Source: JANYJA01 sp038229055
Lineage (GTDB): Bacteria > Acidobacteriota > Terriglobia > Bryobacterales > Bryobacteraceae
Reading direction: 5' to 3'
Assembly (NCBI GenBank): GCA_038229055.1
Contig: JBBROU010000047.1
Coordinates: forward strand, 1-36,297
DNA length: 36,297 bases
Each line of letters starts with the position of its first letter. Position 1 is the stretch's first letter. The notes under the pieces were generated by a model. The model did not search any database. It worked only from the letters and a program-made list of their open reading frames with translations, and was not told the origin of the DNA. Below, in pieces: positions 1 through 7,763 of this stretch. The position numbers were made by a program, and so were the translations under genes.

Positions 1-68
1 GCCTCGCTTCGCGCGGCCTCACTCCGCTCCGCGCCAGATGGGGCAGAACCGTTTACTTGCTCTTTCAT
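1..68 (-). CDS. N-terminus of an unidentified protein, cut by the window edge
   Basis: An ATG on the minus strand at 68-66 opens a frame that runs out of the window without a stop (22 complete codons, beginning MKEQVNGSAPSGAERSEA). An AAGGA Shine-Dalgarno-like sequence lies 7 bases upstream (76-80), inside a small inverted repeat. The visible part is Ala/Glu/Arg/Ser-rich and has no recognisable motif, so no function can be given. The frame is short and the composition is repetitive (ERSEAARSEA), so it could also be a low-complexity interspersed repeat rather than a gene. The good ribosome-binding site is the main argument for a gene. Confidence 0.35.
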   Translation of the reverse strand, partial: MKEQVNGSAPSGAERSEAARSE

Positions 69-84
69 GGAGAATTCCTTCTCC
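69..84 (-). promoter_or_regulatory. Inverted repeat that contains the Shine-Dalgarno of the left-edge gene
   Basis: On the minus strand the sequence reads GGAGAA-GGAA-TTCTCC, a perfect 6-base stem with a 4-base loop. It abuts the ATG at 68-66. The likely Shine-Dalgarno (AAGGA) spans the end of the first arm and the loop. Folding of this hairpin in mRNA could modulate initiation. A role is inference, since a 6-base stem can arise by chance. Confidence 0.3.
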
Positions 85-179
85 GCCCTCTACAGTAAAT
101 GCCGGGCAGGAAGGCGTCTCATCGATCTTGGCACAGAGGGAATCGCATTACGGACGCAGGCTGACGCATTAACATATTT

Positions 180-278
180 TCACGTACTCGGGCCCGTTTG
201 CAAAAGCCGAAAGGACGCGCCCAAACGCGAGCGGAACGCCGCCACCAGCACGTTCGTATCAACCACGACCTCGATCAC
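180..278 (-). pseudogene. Remnant of a PIN-domain (VapC-like) toxin, N-terminal part only
   Basis: A minus-strand frame opening with GTG at 278-276 encodes 32 residues starting VIEVVVDTNVLVAAFRSR and continuing LGASFRLLQ, then stops at 182-180. The hydrophobic strand followed by D-T-N-V-L-V is the first conserved block of PIN-domain ribonucleases, with the first metal-binding Asp. The GASFRLL segment is also typical of the 'putative toxin component, PIN family' group. The family is normally about 130-150 residues, so roughly 80% is missing, and none of the later acidic residues appears in 85-179. No antitoxin-like frame is seen upstream (279-313). I read it as a decayed toxin gene. The rest of 85-313 holds nothing else I recognise. 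Confidence 0.45.
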
Positions 279-313
279 ATTCAGATGCTCTCACGGGGAC
301 TGATTAAAAATTC

Positions 314-389
314 TGGTGAGCCGGGCGGGGCTCGAACCCGCGACCACCGCATTAAAAGTGCGATGCTCTACCAACTGAGCTACCGGCTC
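314..389 (-). tRNA. tRNA-Lys (anticodon TTT)
   Basis: The minus strand folds as a complete 76-base cloverleaf. The acceptor arm GAGCCGG (389-383) pairs with CCGGCTC (324-318). The D-arm contains AGCTCAGTTGGTAGAGC, the anticodon loop is CTTTTAA with anticodon TTT, and the T-arm carries GGTTCGAGCC. The discriminator is A, and CCA is encoded at 316-314. This tRNA decodes AAA and AAG lysine codons. Confidence 0.97.
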
Positions 390-466
390 GATACAGGAGG
401 GAAAAAGACCGCTTTGGTTAGCGTAACACAGCCCTTCGGCACACCCCGCGCTTCCCGGCACGCTGC

Positions 467-472
467 TATAAT
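467..472 (+). promoter_or_regulatory. Consensus -10 box (TATAAT) upstream of tRNA-Leu
   Basis: A perfect TATAAT lies 24 bases before the mature 5' end of tRNA-Leu at 496, which would place transcription start near 479 and give a short 5' leader for RNase P. No good -35 hexamer is visible at the expected 17-base spacing, so the call rests on the -10 match and its position. Confidence 0.5.
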
Positions 473-495
473 CCCCGTATCAGCCGCAAGCGCGC

Positions 496-582
496 GCGAA
501 CGTGGCGGAATTGGCAGACGCTCTGGATTTAGGTTCCAGCGCCCGCAAGGGCATGGGAGTTCGACCCTCCCCGTTCGCACCA
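496..582 (+). tRNA. tRNA-Leu (anticodon TAG)
   Basis: This is an 87-base class II tRNA. Acceptor GCGAACG (496-502) pairs with CGTTCGC (572-578). The anticodon stem CTGGA/TCCAG encloses the loop TTTAGGT with anticodon TAG. The long variable arm GCCCGCAAGGGC is the hallmark of tRNA-Leu and tRNA-Ser. The T-arm contains AGTTCGACCC, the discriminator is A, and CCA is encoded at 580-582. It decodes CUN leucine codons, chiefly CUA and CUG. Confidence 0.97.
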
Positions 583-590
583 CAACTTAC

Positions 591-947
591 CTAAATCGAT
601 TCCGGATTCTCCACGCTCCGCTCACTAACCACATTCCCCGTGTTCAACAATCCCGCAGGTTCAAAGAGCAGCACAGTCACCTCATCTTCCGCTACCGGCC
701 GATGCTCCACGCCGCGCGGCACCACAATCATTTCACCTTCTTCGATCCACTCCTCATGCGTGCGGAACTGCATGCGGAATCGCCCCCTGTGCACCAGAAA
801 CAACTCATCGGCACCCGCGTGGTGATGCCAGACGAACTCGCCTTTGAACTTCACCAGCTTCACTTCCTGGCCATTCAAGCGCGCGATGATGCGCGGATTC
901 CAGTAGTCCCCGAACGCACTCGCCTTTTCGGCAAGATTGATCTTCAT
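591..947 (-). CDS. Small single-domain cupin protein
   Basis: The product is 118 residues and starts at ATG 947-945, four bases after the stop of the arginine decarboxylase gene, so it is very likely the last gene of the same transcript. The cupin metal-binding motif 1 is visible as WHHHAGADELFLVHRG (two His, then Glu), and motif 2 as VPRGVEHRPVAED with its His. This gives a complete one-domain beta-barrel of the Cupin_2 type. A longer upstream reading in the same frame is rejected because it would lie inside speA. Cupins of this size are metal-dependent enzymes or sugar/small-ligand binders, and the substrate cannot be told from sequence. Linkage to polyamine synthesis is positional only. 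Confidence 0.85.
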   Translation of the reverse strand: MKINLAEKASAFGDYWNPRIIARLNGQEVKLVKFKGEFVWHHHAGADELFLVHRGRFRMQFRTHEEWIEEGEMIVVPRGVEHRPVAEDEVTVLLFEPAGLLNTGNVVSERSVENPESI

Positions 948-951
948 CAGG

Positions 952-2895
952 CTACACGTCCGATGGGTCTTCCAGATACGTGTATCCGTGCAGGCCGTCC
1001 TCGTAAAAGCGCAGCAGGCGCCCGGATTCCTCGTATCCGATGCGGCCTTCGCGCACCGCGGTTTCCACATCGCGCCGCAGTTGCGAGATCAGCGTCTCGG
1101 CCTTGAACTGAACATAGTTCAGAGCTTCGCGCACCGTATCGCCCTTGATCACGGCGTCCAGAATCACGTCGTTATTTTCTCCGAGCCGCACGTGAACGGC
1201 GTTGGTGTCACCGAACAGATTGTGCATGTCGCCCAGAATCTCCTGGTACGCGCCCACCAGAAACGCTCCGAGATAATAAGCGTCGCCTTCGTACTTATGC
1301 AGCGGCAGCGTCTTCTTCACGTCGCGCCGATCGATGAATTGATCGACCTTGCCGTCGGAGTCGCACGTAATGTCGCCAAGCACCGCATTGTGCAGCGGCT
1401 TTTCATCCAGGCGATGAATCGGCATGATCGGGAAAAGCTGCTTGATCGCCCAGCTATCCGGCATGCTCTGAAAAAGTGAGAAATTGCAGAAATAAGTGTC
1501 TGAGAGCGCCGCGTCCAGGCCTTCCAGATCCTCCGGCATATAATCCAGCTCGCGCGCGAGTTTCTGAACGCGGCGGCAGATGGCCCAGTAGAGATTCTCG
1601 GCGAGGCACCGCTGATCGACCGGCAAGTAGCCGAGGCTGAAAAGGTTGAGCGCCTGATCCAGCGCTTGTTGCGCATCATGGAAACTTTCGAGCAGATTGC
1701 GGCTCGATACCGACCGGTGCGTCTCTTGCAGATCGATCAGCGGCTGTTCGGGCTCGGGCGGCAGCTCGAAGATCATATCCTCCTCGCCCAATCCCGCCAC
1801 GCCTAGCACATTGAAAACGAGAACGCTGTGATACGCGGCAATGGCACGCCCGCTTTCCGTGATGATGATCGGATGCTGCACGCTCGCTTCGTCGCAGACG
1901 TTTTGGATGTGATACACCACGTCGTTCGCGTATTCCTGCAGGGTGTAATTCACGCTCGATTCGAAGTCGGTTTGGGAGCCGTCGTAATCCACGCCCAGGC
2001 CGCCGCCGACATCGAGGTAGCGCAAGCCGGCGCCGACGCGCTTCAGTTCCGTGTAGAGCCGCGCCGCCTCATTCACCGCGCCCTTAACCTGGCGGATGTT
2101 GGTGATCTGGCTGCCCAGATGGAAGTGCAGCAGCGCCAGGCAATCTTCCATGCCCAGCAGCTTCATCTCTTGCACCGCGCGCATTAACTCGCTGGTGGTG
2201 AGTCCGAATTTTGAGCGGTACCCGCCGGACGACTTCCACCGTCCCGAGCCGCGGCTGGCTAGCTTCACGCGCATGCCGATCACGGGCCGCACGCCGACCT
2301 TTTCCGCATACTTCACGATGAGCGCGAGCTCGGTATACTTCTCGACCACGGGAATGATCTGGCGGCCCATCTTCTGCGCCAGCATCGCCATCTCGATGTA
2401 CTCGTCGTCCTTGAAGCCGTTACAGATGATCGGCGTATCGTTCCCCGCCAGCGCCATCACCGCCAGCAGTTCGGGCTTGGAGCCCGCTTCCAAACCGAAA
2501 TTGAAAGGCTTGCCGAATTCGAGAACCTCCTCGACTACCTGGCGCTGCTGGTTGACTTTGATAGGGTAAACGCAGCAGTAGCTGCCCTGGTATTTGTGTT
2601 CGCCGATGGCGGTCTGAAATGCGCTGTGAATCTCGCCCAGGCGGTGCTTCAAAATCTCCGCGAAGCGCACCAGTATCGGCAGCGATATACCGCGTAGCAC
2701 CAGCGTGTCGATCAACTTCTTGAGATCGATGAAACGCGCCGCGTCCTTTTCCGGATGCACCTGCACATGCCCGTTCTCGTTGACGGAGAAATAGCCCTTG
2801 CCCCAACTCGCGACGTCATAAAGCTCGCTGGCGTCGACGGCGCCCCAGCGATCTGTAGGTTCCAACACGGAACCTTTACGGCCATTTTTTTCCAA
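952..2895 (-). CDS. speA: Biosynthetic arginine decarboxylase
   Basis: The 647-residue length matches SpeA (about 630-660). SpeA is a cytoplasmic PLP enzyme that converts arginine to agmatine in the first step of the agmatine route to putrescine and spermidine. The PLP lysine lies in CVYPIKVNQQ (K113). The glycine loop LDVGGGLGVDYDGS and the C-terminal DTYFCNFSLFQSMPD block, with the active-site Cys, are present. The fold is the alanine-racemase-like barrel (group IV decarboxylases). The start is a TTG at 2895-2893 with GAGG seven bases upstream, and no in-frame ATG gives a better N-terminus. Next upstream is the M23 peptidase gene (62-base gap), and downstream is the cupin (4-base gap). No speB/aguA-like gene follows, so later polyamine steps must be encoded elsewhere. 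Confidence 0.97.
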   Translation of the reverse strand: MEKNGRKGSVLEPTDRWGAVDASELYDVASWGKGYFSVNENGHVQVHPEKDAARFIDLKKLIDTLVLRGISLPILVRFAEILKHRLGEIHSAFQTAIGEHKYQGSYCCVYPIKVNQQRQVVEEVLEFGKPFNFGLEAGSKPELLAVMALAGNDTPIICNGFKDDEYIEMAMLAQKMGRQIIPVVEKYTELALIVKYAEKVGVRPVIGMRVKLASRGSGRWKSSGGYRSKFGLTTSELMRAVQEMKLLGMEDCLALLHFHLGSQITNIRQVKGAVNEAARLYTELKRVGAGLRYLDVGGGLGVDYDGSQTDFESSVNYTLQEYANDVVYHIQNVCDEASVQHPIIITESGRAIAAYHSVLVFNVLGVAGLGEEDMIFELPPEPEQPLIDLQETHRSVSSRNLLESFHDAQQALDQALNLFSLGYLPVDQRCLAENLYWAICRRVQKLARELDYMPEDLEGLDAALSDTYFCNFSLFQSMPDSWAIKQLFPIMPIHRLDEKPLHNAVLGDITCDSDGKVDQFIDRRDVKKTLPLHKYEGDAYYLGAFLVGAYQEILGDMHNLFGDTNAVHVRLGENNDVILDAVIKGDTVREALNYVQFKAETLISQLRRDVETAVREGRIGYEESGRLLRFYEDGLHGYTYLEDPSDV

Positions 2896-2957
2896 TTCAA
2901 TGCCTCACGAATTTCAGTGTCCTTCGGTTTGGAGGAATGGGCAAGTAAAAATGTGTT

Positions 2958-4283
2958 TCACTTCAGCTTGCTCAGGATGCGATCGTGAATCCAGTGTTCG
3001 TCCCACCACTCAACCGGGTTCACCTGGACGCCGTCCACCTGCATGGTGTAGTGCAGATGGTCCCCGCCGGCGAGGCCCGTGGAACCGCTCTTGCCGATGA
3101 TCTGCCCCTTCTTCACCATGTCGCCTTTTTTAACCAGAAATTCACTCAAGTGCCCATAGATCGCCTGCAATCCGTAACCGTGATCGATGACAATGCAGTT
3201 GCCGTAAATTCCCATATCGTCGGCCCACAGAATTCGCCCATCGTTCGACGCCGGAATGGGCGTGTGGCTCGTCACGGCAAGATCGAAACCGAGATGAACC
3301 TGCTCGTCCACCTTCTTCCCCTTGTAGATATAAGCGCGCTTGTCGGCGAAGGCGGCTTCCACCTGCGAGTTCCCTAATTGACGGAAAGGACCCGACCAGA
3401 GCAGTTTCGGTTCACTTTGCAGGCGAAGATCTGCCAGCGCTTTATTGTTCTTGACGCGCATTTCGCGATTGATCTTCAGAAATCGCGGCAGCAGGTCTCC
3501 GCTGGAAACAGTGTTGGTCGCCTGTTCGATCTGCGTGACCACCTTTTCGAGAAACGCATCGGTGATCTCGATGTCGCGGGAACGGAATTTCTTCGGGAAA
3601 AGCTTGAACCAGAACTCCGTAGTCGCGAGCGCGCCGGCCGGATTTGTTGCGTAGACGCGCGGACGCTCGTTGGCTGAAAGATCCCACGGATACGCGAATA
3701 AGCTGAATCGCTGTTTCGGATCGGAAGGGAGCGGGAAGCTGCGAAATTGATACCGCGCAACGCGCACGCCCGAATCGGTCACGTACCCGCTCGGGGTGAA
3801 GACTACGAGTTCCGAGCCGCCTTGATTGACGTAATGCTGCTCGCCATCAGCGCTCACGCGCGGGGGCGTGGTGACGATGGTCACGTCAAATGCAGTCTCG
3901 TCAGTCTTGCCGCGGAAATCGTTCGAGGTGGCTTCGAGGATGACGCGGGCTTTACCTTCCTGCAGCGCGGGTGCCTGCTTCTTCCCGAACTTCAAAAGGA
4001 TTTCGTGCGTCCCATACTTCTTGCGCCAGAACGTGAACCGCCGCGCCGGCTGCTTGTCGTCGAGCGCCGTATACTGCTTCCCGTTCTGTTCGATCACAAC
4101 CTTCAATTCGCGTAGATCGTGCGGATTCGTGACCAGCACGCGCACCGGAGTCTCCTGGCCGATCGCCGTGACGGCGGGCTCAACGCGCAGTTCAGTTCCA
4201 GTCGACATCGCAAACAAGATCAGCGGAATCGCGATCAGCACCAGCAGAATCACGATCAACAGAGTTTTTACTTTTTGGTCCAA
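2958..4283 (-). CDS. Membrane-anchored M23 (LytM) family metallopeptidase
   Basis: The product has 441 residues. Residues about 7-26 form one hydrophobic helix with no clear signal-peptidase site, so it is probably an N-terminal anchor. Beta-rich, Ig-like sequence follows to about 230. The LytM domain (about 305-435) has all the zinc and catalytic residues: HLGFD (H330, D334), YGHLS (H378) and GGDHLHY (H409, H411). This indicates an active peptidoglycan endopeptidase, or possibly a regulator of one, facing the periplasm. Most M23 proteins with degenerate sites act as amidase activators, but this one is not degenerate. The ATG at 4283 overlaps the stop of the upstream S9 peptidase gene by 16 bases, suggesting coupled translation. 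Confidence 0.9.
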   Translation of the reverse strand: MDQKVKTLLIVILLVLIAIPLILFAMSTGTELRVEPAVTAIGQETPVRVLVTNPHDLRELKVVIEQNGKQYTALDDKQPARRFTFWRKKYGTHEILLKFGKKQAPALQEGKARVILEATSNDFRGKTDETAFDVTIVTTPPRVSADGEQHYVNQGGSELVVFTPSGYVTDSGVRVARYQFRSFPLPSDPKQRFSLFAYPWDLSANERPRVYATNPAGALATTEFWFKLFPKKFRSRDIEITDAFLEKVVTQIEQATNTVSSGDLLPRFLKINREMRVKNNKALADLRLQSEPKLLWSGPFRQLGNSQVEAAFADKRAYIYKGKKVDEQVHLGFDLAVTSHTPIPASNDGRILWADDMGIYGNCIVIDHGYGLQAIYGHLSEFLVKKGDMVKKGQIIGKSGSTGLAGGDHLHYTMQVDGVQVNPVEWWDEHWIHDRILSKLK

Positions 4284-6286
4284 GTATCAATCCAATCGAG
4301 AAAAGTTTTGTACCACAACAGCGAATTCTGCGGCTTCAACACCCAGTGTCCTTCATCCGGGAAGATGAGCAGGCGCGATGGCACCTTCTGCATTTGAAGC
4401 GCGGTGAACAATTGCAGCCCTTGGCCGTAAGGCACTCGAAAATCGAGCTCGCCGTGCATCACCAGCGTCGGTGTTTTGAACTCGCGCGCGAAGTGGCTCG
4501 GAGACCAGCGGTCGTACATCTCCGGGTTCTCCCACGGCAGCCCGCCGAACTCCCATTTGGGAAACCAGAGCTCTTCGGTTTCGCCCGCCATGCTGCGCAA
4601 ATCGTAAACTCCGGCGTGCGAGATGAGCGCCTTGAACCGGGTGGTGTGGCCCAGAATCCAGTCAACCATGTAGCCGCCATAGGAGCCGCCGGCCGCCGCC
4701 ATACGCTCTTTGTCGACATAAGGAAGCGTGGCGACCTGATCGGCCACGGCCATCAGATCTTCATAAGGCTTGCCGCCCCAATCGCCGTTGATGTCGTCGG
4801 TGAATTTCTGGCCGAAGCCCACCGAGCCGCGCGGATTCGGCATCACGACCACGTAACCGGCCGACGCGAAAACCTGCGGGTTCCATCGGTAGCTCCAACT
4901 TTCGCCCCACTCGCCTTGTGGGCCCCCGTGGATGAGAAACAGCACCGGATACTTTTTCGCCGCATCGAAGCCCGCCGGCTTTACGATGAACGATTGCACT
5001 GGCGCCTTCTCCGCGCCCTCGGTGGTGATTTCTTCCAGGCGCGTCAATTCATGCGACGCCAGAATTTCGTCGTTGAAATGCGTGAGCTGAGCGGGCTGGC
5101 CGCCTTTCGATTCGGCGCGGCAGATTTCGACCGGAGCCGATCCGCTCTGGCGCGTGAAGACGACCGTTTTCTGGTCCGGCGTGAACTGCATGTCGTCGAG
5201 CGTGTTGTCTCCGCTAACGACGACGCGGGAGCCGCCGCCCTTGATCGAGATGAACTGGATCGCCTGGCGTCCACGGTCTTCAGCGGTGAAGAAGATGCGC
5301 TGGGAATCGGGCGACCAGACGAAACTATTTACCCACCGGTCCAGAAGATCGGTAAGCACCATGACCTTCCCGCTGGCACGTTCGAGCAGCAGCAATCGGA
5401 AGCGATCGCTCTCGTAACCGGGCTTGCTCTGCGACCGGTACGCGATAAACTTGCCGTCCGGCGAATACTGCGGTCCGGCGTCGGCAGCCGGGTTGGAAGT
5501 GATGCGCACCGCGTCGCCGCCTTCGATCGAGACAGCGAATAGATCCGAATTCGTGCTGATAGCCGGAACCTCATCGGTGTTCATCGTAAAGCAGACTTCC
5601 TTGCTATCGGGCGAGATGGCGTAATCCTCCGGACCGCCGAGTGAAAACGGTGGCACGTCGCGATTGCCGGGGGTAAGATCCTTAGCGGGGCCGCCCGCGA
5701 CCGGCATGGCGAGCAGATGACTCCGCGTCGCGCCTTGCCAACTGGTCCAGTGCCGGTAGAGCAGATTGTTGATGACTCGCGCCTTCACCGGATTTTTTTT
5801 TGCCGCTTCGATCTTGTCGCGATTGCAGTTGTCGTCAGCGCCGCACTCGGGAAAAACATCGCTTGTGAACACGAGCATCTTGCCGTTTGGTGAAACAAGT
5901 TCACCTGCGGCTTCGGTCGAGATATTGGTGAGCTGCTTCGCGTTCTCTCCATCGGCATCCATCGCCCAAATTTGCGATGCGCCGGACCGGTTCGACGTCA
6001 ACGCCAGGCGCTTGGAATCGGGGAACCATCGCGGGCGGCTGTTGTTGTCGCCGGCATCGGAGATCTTTTGCGGCGATCCGCCACCGATCGGCACGATGTA
6101 AATTTGCCGCGGCTTGGTGTTGGTGCCGAGGTCGACCGTCTGAACGGTGAACGCGACCATCTTGCCATCGGGGGAGATCTGGGGATCGGAGACCCGGGCC
6201 AACTGCATCATGGCGTTCACGTCGAAGGGCTGCTTCTGGGCGGACACCGCGCTCGACGCCAGCAGCAGAATGGCAAACAACCTCAT
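4268..6286 (-). CDS. Secreted S9-family prolyl oligopeptidase-type peptidase
   Basis: The product has 672 residues with a signal peptide (hydrophobic 3-13, likely cleavage after SAVSA, residue 16). Residues 30-410 hold repeated SPDGK/SPDSK blades of a WD40/TolB-like beta-propeller. The alpha/beta-hydrolase domain follows, with oxyanion region HGGPQGEW, nucleophile S535 in GGSYGGYM, D615 in HGELDFRVP and H647 in PDEGHW. This is the dipeptidyl-peptidase/acylaminoacyl-peptidase group (S9C). It cleaves short peptides outside the cytoplasm, and the exact specificity is not predictable. The ATG overlaps the stop of the MATE gene as ATGA (6286-6283), and its own stop lies inside the M23 gene, so three genes are translationally chained. 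Confidence 0.95.
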   Translation of the reverse strand: MRLFAILLLASSAVSAQKQPFDVNAMMQLARVSDPQISPDGKMVAFTVQTVDLGTNTKPRQIYIVPIGGGSPQKISDAGDNNSRPRWFPDSKRLALTSNRSGASQIWAMDADGENAKQLTNISTEAAGELVSPNGKMLVFTSDVFPECGADDNCNRDKIEAAKKNPVKARVINNLLYRHWTSWQGATRSHLLAMPVAGGPAKDLTPGNRDVPPFSLGGPEDYAISPDSKEVCFTMNTDEVPAISTNSDLFAVSIEGGDAVRITSNPAADAGPQYSPDGKFIAYRSQSKPGYESDRFRLLLLERASGKVMVLTDLLDRWVNSFVWSPDSQRIFFTAEDRGRQAIQFISIKGGGSRVVVSGDNTLDDMQFTPDQKTVVFTRQSGSAPVEICRAESKGGQPAQLTHFNDEILASHELTRLEEITTEGAEKAPVQSFIVKPAGFDAAKKYPVLFLIHGGPQGEWGESWSYRWNPQVFASAGYVVVMPNPRGSVGFGQKFTDDINGDWGGKPYEDLMAVADQVATLPYVDKERMAAAGGSYGGYMVDWILGHTTRFKALISHAGVYDLRSMAGETEELWFPKWEFGGLPWENPEMYDRWSPSHFAREFKTPTLVMHGELDFRVPYGQGLQLFTALQMQKVPSRLLIFPDEGHWVLKPQNSLLWYKTFLDWIDTWTKK

Positions 6287-7701
6287 CTGGATACGATAGC
6301 GCGGCTATTCGGAGAAGCCGCTCCCGCCATTTCGCGATGGAGCGAATGCGCCTTCCGGTCCCAGACGATCAGCAGCGTTATGCCGATCAGGATCAGGGCG
6401 ATGCACAGACCCGTCCACAATCCCACCGCGCCCCAGTGCAGCGGGAAGCAGAACCAGATGCCGATCGGCAGTCCGACGATCCAGTAAAAGAATAGGTGCG
6501 AGACCATCGGCGATTTGGTGTCGCCCGCTCCGCGTAGCGCTCCCGTGGCGACGGTTTGAATTCCATCGAAGAGTTGAAACAGCGCAGCCACCAGCAGCAG
6601 TTTCACCGCGGCGCCGGTGACGGCTTCGTCAGGCGTGAAGATGTGGGCGACCAGGCGCGGCACAAGCCAGAGGAAAATGCCGAAGCCGAACATAGCCCCG
6701 CCGCCGAGCAGGATGGCCGTCCAACCGGAGCGTGCAGCACCTTGCGCATCTCTTCGTCCAATCGCCTGGCCGACACGGACGGCGCAAGCTGAACCGATCC
6801 CGAGCGGAACCATATAAGTGACGCTGACCACGGAAAGGGTGATCTGGTGCGCGGCCAGCCAGTTCGCGCTGATCTTCGCGATGAGCACGGAGGTGAGCGA
6901 AAAGATGGCAACTTCGATCGTGATCTGCAGAGCGGCGGGCAGGCCGAGATCGACAAGCCTGCGCATCCGCGCCCAATCGGGCCGGCGGCGCGTGCGAGCG
7001 AGGCCTGTCTTGTAGCGCGCATCATGATAAGCGATGTAGATCAGCAGCGTGCCCGCCATGTAGATGCGCGCGATGAACGTGGACCATCCCGAGCCTTCCG
7101 CTCCCATCGCCGGAAAGCCCCAGTGGCCGTAGATCAGGATCCAATTCCCGGCGATGTTAATCAGATTTGCCGTGATCAGAGAGAACATGACTGGCTTCAC
7201 CCGGCTCATGCCCTGCAGGTAGCGCCGCGCGGCGACATACACCAGCAGTGGAAACACCCCCCACATCATGGCGCGAAAAAATGGAAGCGCGTCGCGCAGC
7301 ACCAGCGGATCGATGCCATACATGCGCAGCAGCGGCACCCAGGCCCATGTCGCCAGCACCAGCACGGGCGATAGGAAGAGAGCGAGATAGAGCGCGCTGA
7401 ATAGCGACCGGTGACAATCCTCCACGTCGCCGGCGCCGAAGGATTGCGAGATCAGCGTATCGAGGCCGAGCAGCAGTCCGATGCCAAAAACCGCCACGGT
7501 GTAGAAAAGATTTCCGCCAATGCTGATGGCACCAATAGCCGCTGGACTGACCCGCCCAACCATGATGGTGTCCTCAATATGCATACCCATCCAGCCAAGC
7601 TCGGCGAGTACGACAGGCCCGGCCAAACGCAGCAGCGGCAGCAGTTCCTGGCGGACTGCGGAGACAGCGAACGAGGCTGGCAGCGCTCTCATTTGCGGCA
7701 T
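6283..7701 (-). CDS. MATE family multidrug/metabolite efflux transporter
   Basis: The product has 472 residues and about 12 predicted membrane segments in two similar halves, the usual size for NorM/DinF-type MATE carriers. Diagnostic segments are PVVLAELGWMGMHIEDTIMVG in helix 1 and LGLDTLISQSFGAGD in helix 2. The second half contains GIGSACAVRVGQAIGRRD. MATE proteins export cationic drugs or metabolites in exchange for Na+ or H+, and neither substrate nor coupling ion can be assigned here. The start is ATG at 7701, although a Met three codons later is equally possible. It is the first gene of the minus-strand run down to the cupin gene and is divergent from hisS (62-base gap). Confidence 0.93.
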   Translation of the reverse strand: MPQMRALPASFAVSAVRQELLPLLRLAGPVVLAELGWMGMHIEDTIMVGRVSPAAIGAISIGGNLFYTVAVFGIGLLLGLDTLISQSFGAGDVEDCHRSLFSALYLALFLSPVLVLATWAWVPLLRMYGIDPLVLRDALPFFRAMMWGVFPLLVYVAARRYLQGMSRVKPVMFSLITANLINIAGNWILIYGHWGFPAMGAEGSGWSTFIARIYMAGTLLIYIAYHDARYKTGLARTRRRPDWARMRRLVDLGLPAALQITIEVAIFSLTSVLIAKISANWLAAHQITLSVVSVTYMVPLGIGSACAVRVGQAIGRRDAQGAARSGWTAILLGGGAMFGFGIFLWLVPRLVAHIFTPDEAVTGAAVKLLLVAALFQLFDGIQTVATGALRGAGDTKSPMVSHLFFYWIVGLPIGIWFCFPLHWGAVGLWTGLCIALILIGITLLIVWDRKAHSLHREMAGAASPNSRAIVSR

Positions 7702-7763
7702 GGTAGCACGCCACGATCAATGGAAATCTAAGCCCTGCATGTTAGCATGGGAGTTCCCCTTAA

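Noticed and set aside
198..1106. A 302-codon plus-strand frame running through both tRNAs and the cupin gene.
   Set aside because: It crosses two complete tRNA genes and is antisense to the cupin. Its translation is Arg/His-rich with no family motif.
4346..5542. A 398-codon plus-strand frame opposite the S9 peptidase gene.
   Set aside because: It is an antisense shadow in GC-rich DNA. The minus strand carries an unmistakable, full-length peptidase with its catalytic triad.
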